IMG/VR virus record: IMGVR_UViG_3300037264_000146
Location: 1-39,282 of that record
DNA length: 39,282 nt
Reading direction: 5' to 3' (one strand)
From: a virus
The notes beneath the pieces were generated by a model that was not told the origin of the DNA, did no database searches, and saw nothing but the letters and a program-made list of their open reading frames with translations. The position numbers and the translations under genes are program-made. Below are positions 20,692-29,704 of this stretch, in pieces. Positions within the stretch are counted from its first letter, which is position 1, and each line of letters opens with the position of its first letter.

Positions 20692-21795
20692 TTATTTACC
20701 AAAATAACCAGACTTACCAAATGGATTAGGTATTTTTACATCAATAGTTTCACCTGGTTCTAACTCAATATACAATGTATCGGATGTTTTATCAGGAACT
20801 AATTCATAAATTCCAGATGCTGATACAAATAATATTGTATATATCTGTCTTTCAACAGTTCCAGTAAATTGAGTTGAAGTTAATCGAACCCTTACTACTG
20901 TTGGTAAATTACCAACCCATGATGGCATTATAAATGTTATACGTCTTGCAGATACTACAGTCCATACAGGAACATTAACAGTAATGAATGTGCCGGGAAC
21001 AGTATAATCTGGAACTAAAATATCAACTTGAGTTACATCTTCAAAATCTACTGATTCTTGTGGTAATACTACATCTGCTGGTAATGGAGATGTTAATGTA
21101 ACAGTTGAACCTTCATTTATTGGTTCTGAAGGGTCTTGGGGAATACCCCAAACATATTGTTCCATCCATGTAACTTTAATTTCCCAATTCCGAATTTCCA
21201 ACCCAAAATCACAAGTTGAACTACCTCCTGCGGCAAATCCTGAACTAAATCCTGGATTAGTAGCAGTAATTAAAAATGATGGGTTTCCAAATGTTGCTTG
21301 TAAAGTTGCTACACTTATTGGAGCATCACTAAAATCATTAATAATATCTTCTTCCGAGCCTAATACAGCCTCAAACCATAAATGGTCAACTGAGTCTGTT
21401 CCAACAAAAGTTTCATCAGTATCATATAATTGATTACCAGAACATACGATTGTAAGTTTTAATGTAACACTACATGCTGGTGCAGGAGGGCCACCAATAG
21501 CATCAGCATTAACATTAATAACTCGTTCTATTCTTGTTCTAACTTCAGTAATAAGAGCACTTTCAGGAATTGGACGAGATAATGGAGTAAAATCTAAGTC
21601 AGCAGTTTTCTGATAAGTAAAAAATACACTAGTTCCACCCCCTATTGGATTTCCATCACTACCAACTCCATTCCATTGAAAACTACCAAAATTAGTATTA
21701 ATAAAATTATTAGAAGAATTAGTTGCAAAAGGCCCAGCCAAATAGCCCTGAACAATATTAGTTAAATCTAATTGATTAAATGTTCTTGATGGCAT
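20692..21795 (-). CDS. Tail protein, beta-rich, 367 aa
   Basis: A beta-rich protein with no charged linker, containing repeated short loops, a cysteine-bearing region (PAPACSVTLKLTIVC) and an Ig-like second half (about 225-330: VTLTSPLPADVVLPQESVDF, TVVRVRLTSTQFTG) that resembles an IPT/TIG or fibronectin-type domain. The end EPGETIDVKIPNPFGKSG is typical of a surface-exposed domain. Its position next to the large tail protein and fibre genes supports a tail or baseplate role. Function not established. Confidence 0.7.
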   Translation of the reverse strand: MPSRTFNQLDLTNIVQGYLAGPFATNSSNNFINTNFGSFQWNGVGSDGNPIGGGTSVFFTYQKTADLDFTPLSRPIPESALITEVRTRIERVINVNADAIGGPPAPACSVTLKLTIVCSGNQLYDTDETFVGTDSVDHLWFEAVLGSEEDIINDFSDAPISVATLQATFGNPSFLITATNPGFSSGFAAGGSSTCDFGLEIRNWEIKVTWMEQYVWGIPQDPSEPINEGSTVTLTSPLPADVVLPQESVDFEDVTQVDILVPDYTVPGTFITVNVPVWTVVSARRITFIMPSWVGNLPTVVRVRLTSTQFTGTVERQIYTILFVSASGIYELVPDKTSDTLYIELEPGETIDVKIPNPFGKSGYFGK

Positions 21796-23318
21796 TACAT
21801 TAACTCTGTAGTAATAGGAGAACCAATAATAATTGTATCAATATTCCAAATAGCAATTGTATTAACTTTCACCATAAATTGCCAGGGTTCCCATTTCAAA
21901 TTTTTGGGGTCCATTCCATTTGAATAATCACCTACCAGGAGTCTACCATCTGGAAGAATAACCATTAACCATTTTTGAATAGATGCATTAATTATTTGAA
22001 TTTCATTAAATAAATTTCTATCTTGATTAAACCATAAATCCTGAATCTTCCAACTTAATTCTGGTGTAATATACCTACCATTAAATACTGTAACTCCTGC
22101 AAATGTAGTTATAATTAAAAAATCAATACTACTAGCACCTGTATCTAATACTGTAGCTATTCCATGAACAGGACAACCTAATCCATTATCTACAATAGTC
22201 ATAGGCCATGATGCAGGTTCTTCACCATTATCAACATATGATACTGTCCTAGCTCTCTTTGTCACATACATTACATCACGCAACTCTTGATGATTAGTTA
22301 TTGGATTACCATCTAGAGGAACGATAATCAATCCATCAATTTCTGATATTGCTTCGGGTTCTCCAGGGGCTGAAATAAGGATTATACTTATATCATCAAA
22401 GGTTGTGGAAAGGCAGAGCCTATCATGGTAAAAACTAAGAGCTGCACCGGCTGGAATTGTAGCAAAATTATCAATTAAATGCGAGGCATCTGCTAATAAA
22501 TCTGCATCAAAAAAAGATACATTATTTAAAAATATCGTTGTATTATCATTAATTGTTGCACCCGGAATAAAGAAGAATTGATATCCCATATTATCGCCAT
22601 TATAACTTACAATCTTTTTAGTGGCAACAATATGTCTTTTAGTCCATTGTGCTCCAATTAATACAGGAACAGTTCCAAATGATACAGATAGATTCGCTAC
22701 TGTAGTAAAAGTATTAACTGCAAAGATTTCACTTAAAAATCCTGAATTCGATTCTCCAACTACTCCAAAGGAATGAAATCCGGGGTCTGTAAAACCAGCT
22801 GCACCATTAGCTATTGATAAAGTTCCAGCAGGTGTGGAACCAGCGGCCGCCCTAGCATTTGTTCCATCACCCGCATACACATATAACTTTTCATTCTGAA
22901 TACCTTTTTGAATACTAATTTGGCCTGTAGTAAATGTAGTAAATGGACTAATGTAGCCTCTCCCTGCATATGATACAAACGCGAAGTCTGTCATAGTTGG
23001 GACAGTTAATATTGGGCCATATACTAAACCTGAATTAATAAAATGATATATTTCACCTTCACCTGTATCATTTTCAGCTAGAATTATTAAAGTATTTGCT
23101 GTTTGAGTTGGATAATTATAAATACGTTTAATATTTAATAATGGGGCAACTACGTCTTGAGAAATTCCAATACCCGGACGAACAGTAATTGATTTACTGA
23201 TATGTCGTAAATTTTGAGACGAAGTAAAGTGGTCTAAAGGAACATCATCAGCATCTCCTCGCTGATAAAGTCCCTTAAAATCATCAATTACTATTGGTTC
23301 GTGTGAACGTAAACTCAT
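21795..23318 (-). CDS. Putative tail hub/nozzle-like protein, 507 aa
   Basis: A large beta-rich protein without membrane segments. The N terminus IVIDDFKGLYQRGDADDVPL followed by FTSSQNLR and ITVRPGIG is a pattern I associate with tail (knob or nozzle) proteins of short-tailed phages; later parts alternate strands with 'TIIIG', 'LLVGDYS' and WNIDT motifs as in a beta-propeller-like fold. It sits just downstream of the terminator at 23325-23378 and before other tail genes. The assignment rests on pattern and context rather than a decisive motif. Confidence 0.6.
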   Translation of the reverse strand: MSLRSHEPIVIDDFKGLYQRGDADDVPLDHFTSSQNLRHISKSITVRPGIGISQDVVAPLLNIKRIYNYPTQTANTLIILAENDTGEGEIYHFINSGLVYGPILTVPTMTDFAFVSYAGRGYISPFTTFTTGQISIQKGIQNEKLYVYAGDGTNARAAAGSTPAGTLSIANGAAGFTDPGFHSFGVVGESNSGFLSEIFAVNTFTTVANLSVSFGTVPVLIGAQWTKRHIVATKKIVSYNGDNMGYQFFFIPGATINDNTTIFLNNVSFFDADLLADASHLIDNFATIPAGAALSFYHDRLCLSTTFDDISIILISAPGEPEAISEIDGLIIVPLDGNPITNHQELRDVMYVTKRARTVSYVDNGEEPASWPMTIVDNGLGCPVHGIATVLDTGASSIDFLIITTFAGVTVFNGRYITPELSWKIQDLWFNQDRNLFNEIQIINASIQKWLMVILPDGRLLVGDYSNGMDPKNLKWEPWQFMVKVNTIAIWNIDTIIIGSPITTELM

Positions 23319-23324
23319 AATCTT

Positions 23325-23378
23325 TATTTTAAAAAGGGTGGGATAGCCGCCTGTGTCGTTTAAAGCTATCCCACCTTA
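23325..23378 (-). terminator. Strong intrinsic terminator after the beta-helix gene
   Basis: On the minus strand an 11-bp perfect stem GGTGGGATAGC/GCTATCCCACC (23365-23375 and 23337-23347) extends by two weaker pairs and is followed at once by C and TTTTT (23335-23331), the classic signature of Rho-independent termination. The loop is 17 nt. It lies between the beta-helix gene (23435-24361) and the large tail gene (21795-23318), so it probably lowers transcription into the tail, lysis and internal-protein genes rather than ending the unit. Confidence 0.85.
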
Positions 23379-23434
23379 TCCATTGCAATTTAAAGACTGT
23401 TAATTTTCCTCAAATAATCTATCCTCCTATTATA

Positions 23435-24361
23435 TTAAGCAGGAACAGTAACAACGTAAGCTGCAACATCAGTTACATAATTACGCCAAACATCAGTTGT
23501 GCCCGGCTTATAACCTTTAGCAATTGTTACATTTGCAGCTAAATCTGAGAATACATTATATAATACTCTATTTAAATCCCCCTGAGCAGCAACTGAAACA
23601 AGATTAACTTTGTTATTTGCATCATCCGCAGCCTGATTAATTGTATTTGATTCAAAGAGACCTTGACTTGAAGACATGGCAATCGCATTAGTATTTCGTA
23701 AGAATAGATTCCTTCTAACACGCCAACCTAATGGAACAGCAGCAGCAGTGTTTAATCCTAAGATTGCAGTTCCGGTTAATCCTTCAAATCTGCAATCATC
23801 AATAGTTACTCTGCTAGCTCCACCATTATCTTCAATACCAATTTGTGTAGTTCCACCATTAGCAGCGAAATAACATCCACTGAATCTAGCATGTGAAGCA
23901 TCAATTGTATCTACTGATGCTGAACGCGTTAATCTAACAGCGGCTGATGCATTAACAGGAGTAAATTCGATATTACTAAATTCCCATCCCTGTGCGCGTA
24001 ATTCAATTAATGGAGTAGTTGCTACAGGTGAAGTAGGAGCTAACCAACATGCTCCACCACCTGTAGGTGCTCCACCAGATGTAGACTGTCTAGGTTGATT
24101 TGCTGCACCAATAATACTAACATCATATACATCTAAAGGTGCAACAGCCTGTTCACGTAATACCCCACCTAAAATAATCACATCGCGTGAACGAAGATGA
24201 TTAAAGATTCCATTAGTTAAAGTGGTAAATGCACCTCGTGGCCCACCACCTTGAGGAAATAGAAAGAAAGTTCTACCAATAGAACCTAATCTATTTGAAC
24301 TAATAGCTAAATCGTGATTATCTTGCCTAAGTTGTTGCCAAAGTCCAGGTTGTGCTGACAT
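23435..24361 (-). CDS. Right-handed beta-helix protein (tailspike-like)
   Basis: A 308-aa protein with repeated short rungs typical of pectate-lyase-like parallel beta-helices: VIILGGVLREQAVAPLDVYD, FSNIEFTPVNA, ARFSGCYFAANGG, VTIDDCRFEGLTGTAILG, WRVRRNLFLRNTNAIAMS, GLFESNTINQ. Rungs of about 20-25 residues with N and G turns are visible from residue 60 to about 280. Helix proteins of this kind act as receptor-binding spikes, sometimes with glycan-cleaving activity; no catalytic residues can be chosen. It begins after GGAG 6-7 nt before ATG, and is followed by a terminator. Confidence 0.8.
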   Translation of the reverse strand: MSAQPGLWQQLRQDNHDLAISSNRLGSIGRTFFLFPQGGGPRGAFTTLTNGIFNHLRSRDVIILGGVLREQAVAPLDVYDVSIIGAANQPRQSTSGGAPTGGGACWLAPTSPVATTPLIELRAQGWEFSNIEFTPVNASAAVRLTRSASVDTIDASHARFSGCYFAANGGTTQIGIEDNGGASRVTIDDCRFEGLTGTAILGLNTAAAVPLGWRVRRNLFLRNTNAIAMSSSQGLFESNTINQAADDANNKVNLVSVAAQGDLNRVLYNVFSDLAANVTIAKGYKPGTTDVWRNYVTDVAAYVVTVPA

Positions 24362-24414
24362 TGTATACTCCAGTCTGACATTACCAAACCAGCATGAAAA
24401 TCCCCATGCCAGAG

Positions 24415-25122
24415 TTATCTTACCATGCTATTTCTAGATTTATATCCAGCTCTGAAAGGTAATCTACGTGTTTGTATCTTCTGCCTCCCTTTAGTTGTAA
24501 TTCCTAACGCTCTATCTAAACCATTCAATCCATCAGTTAATAAATCAGCAGCACGTTGTTCATCTTCTTCAATATCATTAGCTATTAACGATGCTACTCT
24601 ATTAGACAAATAACTAAATCCATTTGTAATATTTAATTGTGCAGTACTAACTGTTACAACTGCAAATAATGACTTTATATATTCTAATTTTAAATCATTA
24701 TCTGCGTTTGCAGCTAATAAACGAAGTTTCTGGTCTGCCCATTGATAATAATTAAAACTAGATATTTGAGTATTCAATGGTGGAAGATAATCTAACGGGC
24801 TTAACCGTGTAAATTGATTTAATCCCTCTGTAGATTGCCATACTACTTTAAGTTCGATTAAATCACTAGGAAGTATTCTTCCCGCAACACCTGTATAACC
24901 TATTTCTACAACTCCAACAGCAGCAGATGGAACATTAATTACAGCAGAAGTTTCATCTGTTACAGGAACATTATTAAGCTCAAATAACTCTTGAAGTTCT
25001 CGGAGAGCAATATTAAGAAAAGGAATTTGAATGGTATATGTATATATAGTTTTAGATACATCATTCAGTCTCGCGGCTGCTGCATCCATAACTTGTGCTG
25101 CTGTAAGGTCTGGAGATGCCAT
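24415..25122 (-). CDS. Head-tail adaptor-like protein
   Basis: A 235-aa protein with a helical N terminus (AAQVMDAAAARLND, FLNIALRELQELFELNNVP), a beta middle (VINVPSAAVGVVEIG, RILPSDLIELKVVWQ), and a helical C-terminal half (VASLIANDIEEDEQRAADLL) ending in a basic tail. The order and the FLN.ALREL.E.FE.N.VP pattern match what I know of gp4/gp11-like adaptors between portal and tail in short-tailed phages. Position between the capsid genes and the tail spike agrees. Confidence is moderate because no motif is decisive. Confidence 0.65.
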   Translation of the reverse strand: MASPDLTAAQVMDAAAARLNDVSKTIYTYTIQIPFLNIALRELQELFELNNVPVTDETSAVINVPSAAVGVVEIGYTGVAGRILPSDLIELKVVWQSTEGLNQFTRLSPLDYLPPLNTQISSFNYYQWADQKLRLLAANADNDLKLEYIKSLFAVVTVSTAQLNITNGFSYLSNRVASLIANDIEEDEQRAADLLTDGLNGLDRALGITTKGRQKIQTRRLPFRAGYKSRNSMVR

Positions 25123-25141
25123 TCTTTATTCCTAATCTTAA

Positions 25142-25843
25142 CTATGCAATTGCATTAGATGCAGATTCTTTAACACCAAGTTTTTTAAACAACTCAGCAT
25201 CAATAACTCTATTACAATGTCCACAGACAGGAAATGATGGATTACGTAAGTTTCCACATGCAACACATTTAATCATTTCTGCTGCGACTGTGGAACGCAT
25301 CCAATCTTTATCCTTAACTCCTAATTCAGCCGCTGCAAGTTTTTGAAGTTCATTAATAAACTTCGGATTACCATTAGATTGTGCCCAATCCTTATCTGCT
25401 AAATCAACTAAACGTCGATACCATTTAGTCTGTTTAGTAATAGAACTTAAGAATGCATCCTTGTACTTCTTTTGAATCTCATCTAAAACCCATTCACCTG
25501 GAATAAAGAATATGCCCGGTCCCGCATTTTTATCAACTTCTAACATTCCATTGCAATAATCAGTTACTATAGAGTTAGCTACTTGAACTGCATTGTTTGG
25601 AATTTCAATAGCAGGCATATCTTCGCCCATATCTCTAAACCAACTAGATGGTCCAACTATTACGATCGTAGGTTTAGTGATTGTACCTGCTGGAATCTTA
25701 AACACAGATGGAAAGATTGTAGGTTTAATCTCATGAAGTGCGCGAGGATAAACACTAACTATAGTAGCCTTATCATACTCATTTGGTTCAGAACGAATAA
25801 TTCTTTTATTATTAGGAGCGAAAATATGCTGTGGGCTTGCCAT
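25142..25843 (-). CDS. Capsid-region protein with C-terminal zinc ribbon
   Basis: A 233-aa protein with a beta-rich first half (VIVGPSSWFRDMG, GPGIFFIPGEWVLDEIQ), a helical middle (KDAFLSSITKQTKWYRRLVDLADKDW) and a zinc ribbon at C193-x2-C196...C207-x2-C210 (CVACGN...CGHC), then a short tail. The zinc module suggests nucleic-acid or protein contact inside the virion. It is between the adaptor-like and a hypothetical gene, so it probably belongs to the head-tail connector region. Function unknown. Confidence 0.7.
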   Translation of the reverse strand: MASPQHIFAPNNKRIIRSEPNEYDKATIVSVYPRALHEIKPTIFPSVFKIPAGTITKPTIVIVGPSSWFRDMGEDMPAIEIPNNAVQVANSIVTDYCNGMLEVDKNAGPGIFFIPGEWVLDEIQKKYKDAFLSSITKQTKWYRRLVDLADKDWAQSNGNPKFINELQKLAAAELGVKDKDWMRSTVAAEMIKCVACGNLRNPSFPVCGHCNRVIDAELFKKLGVKESASNAIA

Positions 25844-25848
25844 TTTGT

Positions 25849-26472
25849 TTAATCCTTTTGTTCGGAATTACCGAATTGTTTATTTGGAACTACAACACCT
25901 GAACCATAAGCTAATGCATCCGTCGTACGCGTTTCATTTCCATACAAATATCTATAAATCTCATCCACTCGTTTACGTTTTGCTTCAATACCACGTAAAT
26001 GAGCAGGCACATCTACATCATCTTCCACATATTTCCGAAGGGATTTTTGTCCCTTTGCTGCATAATAACAATCAATAACCCATTCTGTAAATGCCCAATT
26101 TGGGGGTAAATAGGTTTGATTTACTTTATGCATGTAAGGATGAATACACTCATAACTTAAATTCGCCCCAACCATTTGAGCCTCATTAGCCGTGGGAATA
26201 ACTTGTAATAATTCTAATAAATACAAATCATTTAAATAATCATATTTAGGAACTTCTCTAACTTCAGTTACTTCACGAATAAATAATCCTGATTCAGTAA
26301 AATCACGGTATGTTCCAAATTGCTTAGCAAATTGAGATGGACCCCATGCTATTCGCCACATTGGTAAACCTGATAGAGTATCAATTCCATACGCTTCTTT
26401 TAAACGTACATTATACATTTCACGAAGCTGTGCTTCAGGTTCTGAGCGTTCGTGAATAATTGTTGCTTCCAT
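25849..26472 (-). CDS. Hypothetical capsid-region protein, 207 aa
   Basis: A soluble, mostly helical protein with many aromatic residues in the central part (YECIHPYMHKVNQTYLPPNW) and a charged segment (KRKRVDEIYRYLYG). It ends with polar residues and has no signal or membrane segment. It follows the small decoration-like gene after a 60-nt spacer that contains a hairpin. No family recognised. Confidence 0.65.
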   Translation of the reverse strand: MEATIIHERSEPEAQLREMYNVRLKEAYGIDTLSGLPMWRIAWGPSQFAKQFGTYRDFTESGLFIREVTEVREVPKYDYLNDLYLLELLQVIPTANEAQMVGANLSYECIHPYMHKVNQTYLPPNWAFTEWVIDCYYAAKGQKSLRKYVEDDVDVPAHLRGIEAKRKRVDEIYRYLYGNETRTTDALAYGSGVVVPNKQFGNSEQKD

Positions 26473-26491
26473 CTCTATTTACCCTATTAAG

Positions 26492-26525
26492 TTGGGGGAG
26501 AGTAATTTTATATACCCTCCCCCAA
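26492..26525 (-). other. 9-bp hairpin in the 60-nt spacer after the capsid/decoration genes
   Basis: TTGGGGGAG (26492-26500) pairs with CTCCCCCAA (26517-26525) over a 16-base loop in the otherwise empty 26473-26532 spacer. On the minus strand it is followed by CTTAATAGGG, with no T run, so it is not a classical terminator. It could be an mRNA stabiliser, an RNase processing site or a weak pause site that raises capsid gene mRNA relative to downstream genes. The strand of action is inferred from the operon. Confidence 0.6.
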
Positions 26526-26532
26526 ATATTAA

Positions 26533-26859
26533 TTAAACAACCGCCTTTGGATACCACAATCCAGTACGTGGGTCAAAACATACATCAATCGGTCGGTCTA
26601 TGACTGAAGTATATTTAACTGCTATGCCACCTTTCGTAACTACACCAGTGTCTAATGCATCTGCATACGCAGATGTAAATACCAGCGTTAATTCACAATA
26701 TCCACTAACAGGTGGAACAATTGTGGTAATTTTAGTTGTACCAGTAACTCTGGTAAACTTAGTAGTAGGTGTAAGTGTTGCAGCACTTGCTAACGTAGTA
26801 GGAAGTGGTTGTGCCACACTTTGAACAGTACTAAATTGCTGGTGATTTAAGTCACTCAT
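26533..26859 (-). CDS. Small virion protein, possible capsid decoration, 108 aa
   Basis: A 108-aa soluble protein with a Ser/Thr/Ala-rich, probably flexible first third and strands such as FTRVTGTTKITTIVPPVSG, YCELTLVFTSAY and GIAVKYTSVIDRP, ending CFDPRTGLWYPKAVV. It resembles the small beta-sandwich proteins that coat phage heads or join them. It sits two genes after the major capsid gene, the usual place for decoration proteins. Role inferred. Confidence 0.65.
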   Translation of the reverse strand: MSDLNHQQFSTVQSVAQPLPTTLASAATLTPTTKFTRVTGTTKITTIVPPVSGYCELTLVFTSAYADALDTGVVTKGGIAVKYTSVIDRPIDVCFDPRTGLWYPKAVV

Positions 26860-26873
26860 TATAATCTCCAGAC

Positions 26874-27101
26874 TTAATTAGCAACTACAACCACGTAGTT
26901 ACCACCAGTAATAGTTGTAACTAGAGTTGCGGCGGCAGCAATGGACACGTTAGTAACTTTTCCATTATTGTCAATCAACTCCAACATATTATCAATATCA
27001 ACCTTAAATGACCTAAGGTTTGTGAATACTGCTGACGTTAATGCATTTCCAGGTCCAGCAGTTCCCGTTACAGTTACTTGAAGCGTCTTAACAGCAGGCA
27101 T
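26874..27101 (-). CDS. Small virion protein, 75 aa
   Basis: A 75-aa protein of alternating strands (TLQVTVTGTAG, LRSFKVDIDNMLELID, VSIAAAATLVTTITGGNYVVVVAN). It follows the major capsid gene after 12 nt and has similar codon use. It is probably a head decoration, cement or fibre-attachment protein. No recognised motif; role inferred from the gene order. Confidence 0.65.
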   Translation of the reverse strand: MPAVKTLQVTVTGTAGPGNALTSAVFTNLRSFKVDIDNMLELIDNNGKVTNVSIAAAATLVTTITGGNYVVVVAN

Positions 27102-27112
27102 TTGATAATCTC

Positions 27113-28360
27113 CTAATAACCAGTTGGAATTTGCAGATTATCAATATATGAACATGCAGCAGGATTATTCACAAAGAACTGCCCACCCCATACCATATAG
27201 AAGATTTCTGCGGTAGCTACACCACCACTTGGGCCACGGATTTCAAAAATATTACGTCCATCCGTTTTGTAGAATCCAATGGGTAATGTTTCACCACGTC
27301 CCCATACATCATCACTAATAAAATCAATCCTATCTTTCGGCCATGAATAGGATTCTGAAGTAGTTGCACCTGCCATTGTCATTTTATCATAAAACAGGTC
27401 TAAACTATCTGGTTTAGCTCCGTTTTTCTGAATAAATGTAATGCCCTGTCCAACATCTTCATATGCCTGTTTCTGTGCAGGATGTTGCCATGCTTTAGGA
27501 TTAAATGAATTCTTAATCCCTACTCGATTACCAATCTGATTAATAGCCAGTCTTGGTAGTGGTAAACTGAAAGCTGCGCCTCCAGCGTTTACACGATTTG
27601 CACGAATTTCAGGAGTATTAGCTCGACTAAAACCAAGCCAAGTTCCTGTAGATGCATTAGAATGATGATATGGAACACCATAAATACCGGGTAGACTTGC
27701 AGGTGAACTAATACCACTTGTAACTAACACATCCGTTGCTATCGCACCAGCTACGTTAGGTGTAACCTGAATCTGATTGTTATTTACATCTAAGAATGAA
27801 ATAACACCAGACCCACGTAGTGTAGCTAAGCTGGCAGAGAAGACTTGAACTGTTTGTCCATAACGCACAAGTCGTGCGCCAACAACATTATCCAAATCAT
27901 ATGTATCAAATCCAGCACCTACTGTTACGACATCAACGATACCAATCTGACCAGTTCCAGATTGCATCATCTGTGAATCTAACTGACGACGTAATTCATC
28001 AAGTGCGTCAGCCACAAATTCACGTACAGCGTTTTTAACTGATTTTTCTTTAGAATCAGTTGCCCATTGAGTAAGTTTAGTATATTCAGTATTCTGACTT
28101 ACAAATACAGACTGAACAACTGCCTTATCCCAAGTTGCACCACCACCACGTCCTAAATCTCCACCATTAGGGTCAAAGTATTGAAATGAACCCCCCGGAC
28201 GTAATTTAAGTGGAATACGCATCTGGCGATAACTAATTACCTGAACATTCTTCTTCTTAATGTTTGCATAGAACATGTCATCCCGTTCAAACAACGTCTT
28301 AACGTCGGGAAGAACTTTCTCTAGTTCTAATGCAACAACTTGCTGTTCTGCTGCTGCCAT
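27113..28360 (-). CDS. Major capsid protein
   Basis: A 415-aa protein in the normal place, between scaffold-like and decoration genes. The first third is helical and charged (VVALELEKVLPDVKTLFERDD), followed by an extended basic/aromatic region (SYRQMRIPLKLRPGGSFQYF) and a long helix (KNAVREFVADALDELRRQLD) that fits the spine helix of HK97-fold capsids. The C-terminal part has beta strands (IFEIRGPSGGVATAEIFYMVWG). The HK97-like fold is inferred from length, order and helical layout. No cleavable delta-domain is obvious. Confidence 0.85.
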   Translation of the reverse strand: MAAAEQQVVALELEKVLPDVKTLFERDDMFYANIKKKNVQVISYRQMRIPLKLRPGGSFQYFDPNGGDLGRGGGATWDKAVVQSVFVSQNTEYTKLTQWATDSKEKSVKNAVREFVADALDELRRQLDSQMMQSGTGQIGIVDVVTVGAGFDTYDLDNVVGARLVRYGQTVQVFSASLATLRGSGVISFLDVNNNQIQVTPNVAGAIATDVLVTSGISSPASLPGIYGVPYHHSNASTGTWLGFSRANTPEIRANRVNAGGAAFSLPLPRLAINQIGNRVGIKNSFNPKAWQHPAQKQAYEDVGQGITFIQKNGAKPDSLDLFYDKMTMAGATTSESYSWPKDRIDFISDDVWGRGETLPIGFYKTDGRNIFEIRGPSGGVATAEIFYMVWGGQFFVNNPAACSYIDNLQIPTGY

Positions 28361-28387
28361 AGTATTAACTCATTTCAACTTTATACA

Positions 28388-29704
28388 TTACCTTCTCATT
28401 AAGAAGTCTAACGAAGACTCATTAGGTAATGGCTTAGTTTTATCAATTCTCTTGGAGTCCCCCTGTGGAGATTGACGACGGGGATTTTCGTTTGTATTTT
28501 CAATAGGTTCGTCTTTAGACTTATCTTCCGTAGCTTTTTTACGCGAAATAGTACTACCCTTAAGAGCTTCTTTCTTAATTGCCACAATAACAGTTGGGAG
28601 TAAACTTCGCCTCTTAGATATATGAGCAGTTTCGATAGCTTGCATTGAATCACGATTATATTTAGCTTCTTTAGCCTTTTGCCACAATCTTGTAACAATT
28701 GACTGAAAACGTGTATCAGCTTTAACTAAAGAATCTAATTTTGATTGAACTTCCTTGATTGCATTCTTTTTAACGAATGGAGTCATTAAATTCGTTTTAT
28801 CAATATTTGCATCAATAACTGACGTAATACGATTATCAACGCCTGTCATTAACTCTGATTGACGTTCAGAATATTTAGTACGCTCAAAATCTTCTTTATC
28901 TTTTTCGAGCGAGGCTCTTTCAGAATTAGGTTCATCTGGTATTGCAAGTTTAGCTTTAGGCTTCCATTCAACATCACCAAACATAAATTGATATAATACA
29001 GTTGCACTGTCCTGTAAGTCCTTATTTTCAGATTTCTTACCAGCACGAACCATTGCTTCTACAATATCTTTAGTAATATTCCCTAATACATGATGGTATG
29101 CACGTTCATCTGCTTGTGCAAGATTGTCCATATATGTATCCGCAAGTTTCGCGAATGCATTAGGGTCATCTTTAAGAACTGCTTTAAATAATTCAACAGT
29201 CTTACCTTCTTTAAGGTCTTTTTCAAAGTTTTCTAATACTGTTACTGCATTTACAGCTTCCCGCGCATCTTGAATTGTTGGAAGTAACTTCGTATACTCT
29301 AATTCTCTATAATATGCAGTCTCTAAACTTGGGAAGTCTTTAAAAATTGTAGGAAACTTCGCAAGAATCTCACGCTTTTTAACTGGCGTTGTAAGTTCTA
29401 AATCTTCATCCTTAGGTTCTTTAAGTTCTTCCTCTAATTCCGCTAATTCGTCTTTTTCTGGTTCAATTTCTTTCGTTTCAACTTCTTTATCAGGGTCTTC
29501 AACTTCAGTTTCGACTTCTCTTTCAGGGTCATCATCTTCATCATCTTCATCTTTCAATTCTAAATTTAATTCTTTATCATCTTTAGAATTTAATACATCT
29601 AAAATTCCAGATTTAGATAAGGGTTCTTTTGGACCACCACTAATTCCAGAATCTTCGGGCATCATTAGAAAATTATTGTACGGGCGCATCTTGAACCATT
29701 CCAT
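28388..29704 (-). CDS. Scaffold-like protein
   Basis: A 438-aa highly charged protein with a very acidic segment (about 45-105: KDEDDEDDDPEREVETEVED and similar) and long helices (LEKDKEDFERTKYSERQSEL), and a basic C terminus (KRRSLLPTVIVAIKKEALKG, then RRQSPQGDSKR ... LDFLMRR). Length, helix content, acidic middle, basic tail and the position between portal and capsid genes are standard for phage scaffolding proteins. The start at 29704 overlaps the portal end by 32 nt; ATG 29689 or the pair at 29665/29662 are alternatives. Role is inferred from these features. Confidence 0.8.
   Translation of the reverse strand: MEWFKMRPYNNFLMMPEDSGISGGPKEPLSKSGILDVLNSKDDKELNLELKDEDDEDDDPEREVETEVEDPDKEVETKEIEPEKDELAELEEELKEPKDEDLELTTPVKKREILAKFPTIFKDFPSLETAYYRELEYTKLLPTIQDAREAVNAVTVLENFEKDLKEGKTVELFKAVLKDDPNAFAKLADTYMDNLAQADERAYHHVLGNITKDIVEAMVRAGKKSENKDLQDSATVLYQFMFGDVEWKPKAKLAIPDEPNSERASLEKDKEDFERTKYSERQSELMTGVDNRITSVIDANIDKTNLMTPFVKKNAIKEVQSKLDSLVKADTRFQSIVTRLWQKAKEAKYNRDSMQAIETAHISKRRSLLPTVIVAIKKEALKGSTISRKKATEDKSKDEPIENTNENPRRQSPQGDSKRIDKTKPLPNESSLDFLMRR

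Noticed and set aside
23423-23428. Strong AGGAGG on the minus strand between the beta-helix gene and terminator
   Set aside because: Only a 7-codon TTG frame follows, so it probably does not serve a gene.
24392-24409. GCATG/CATGC hairpin before the beta-helix gene
   Set aside because: Only 5 bp with an 8-base loop and no T run; could easily occur by chance.
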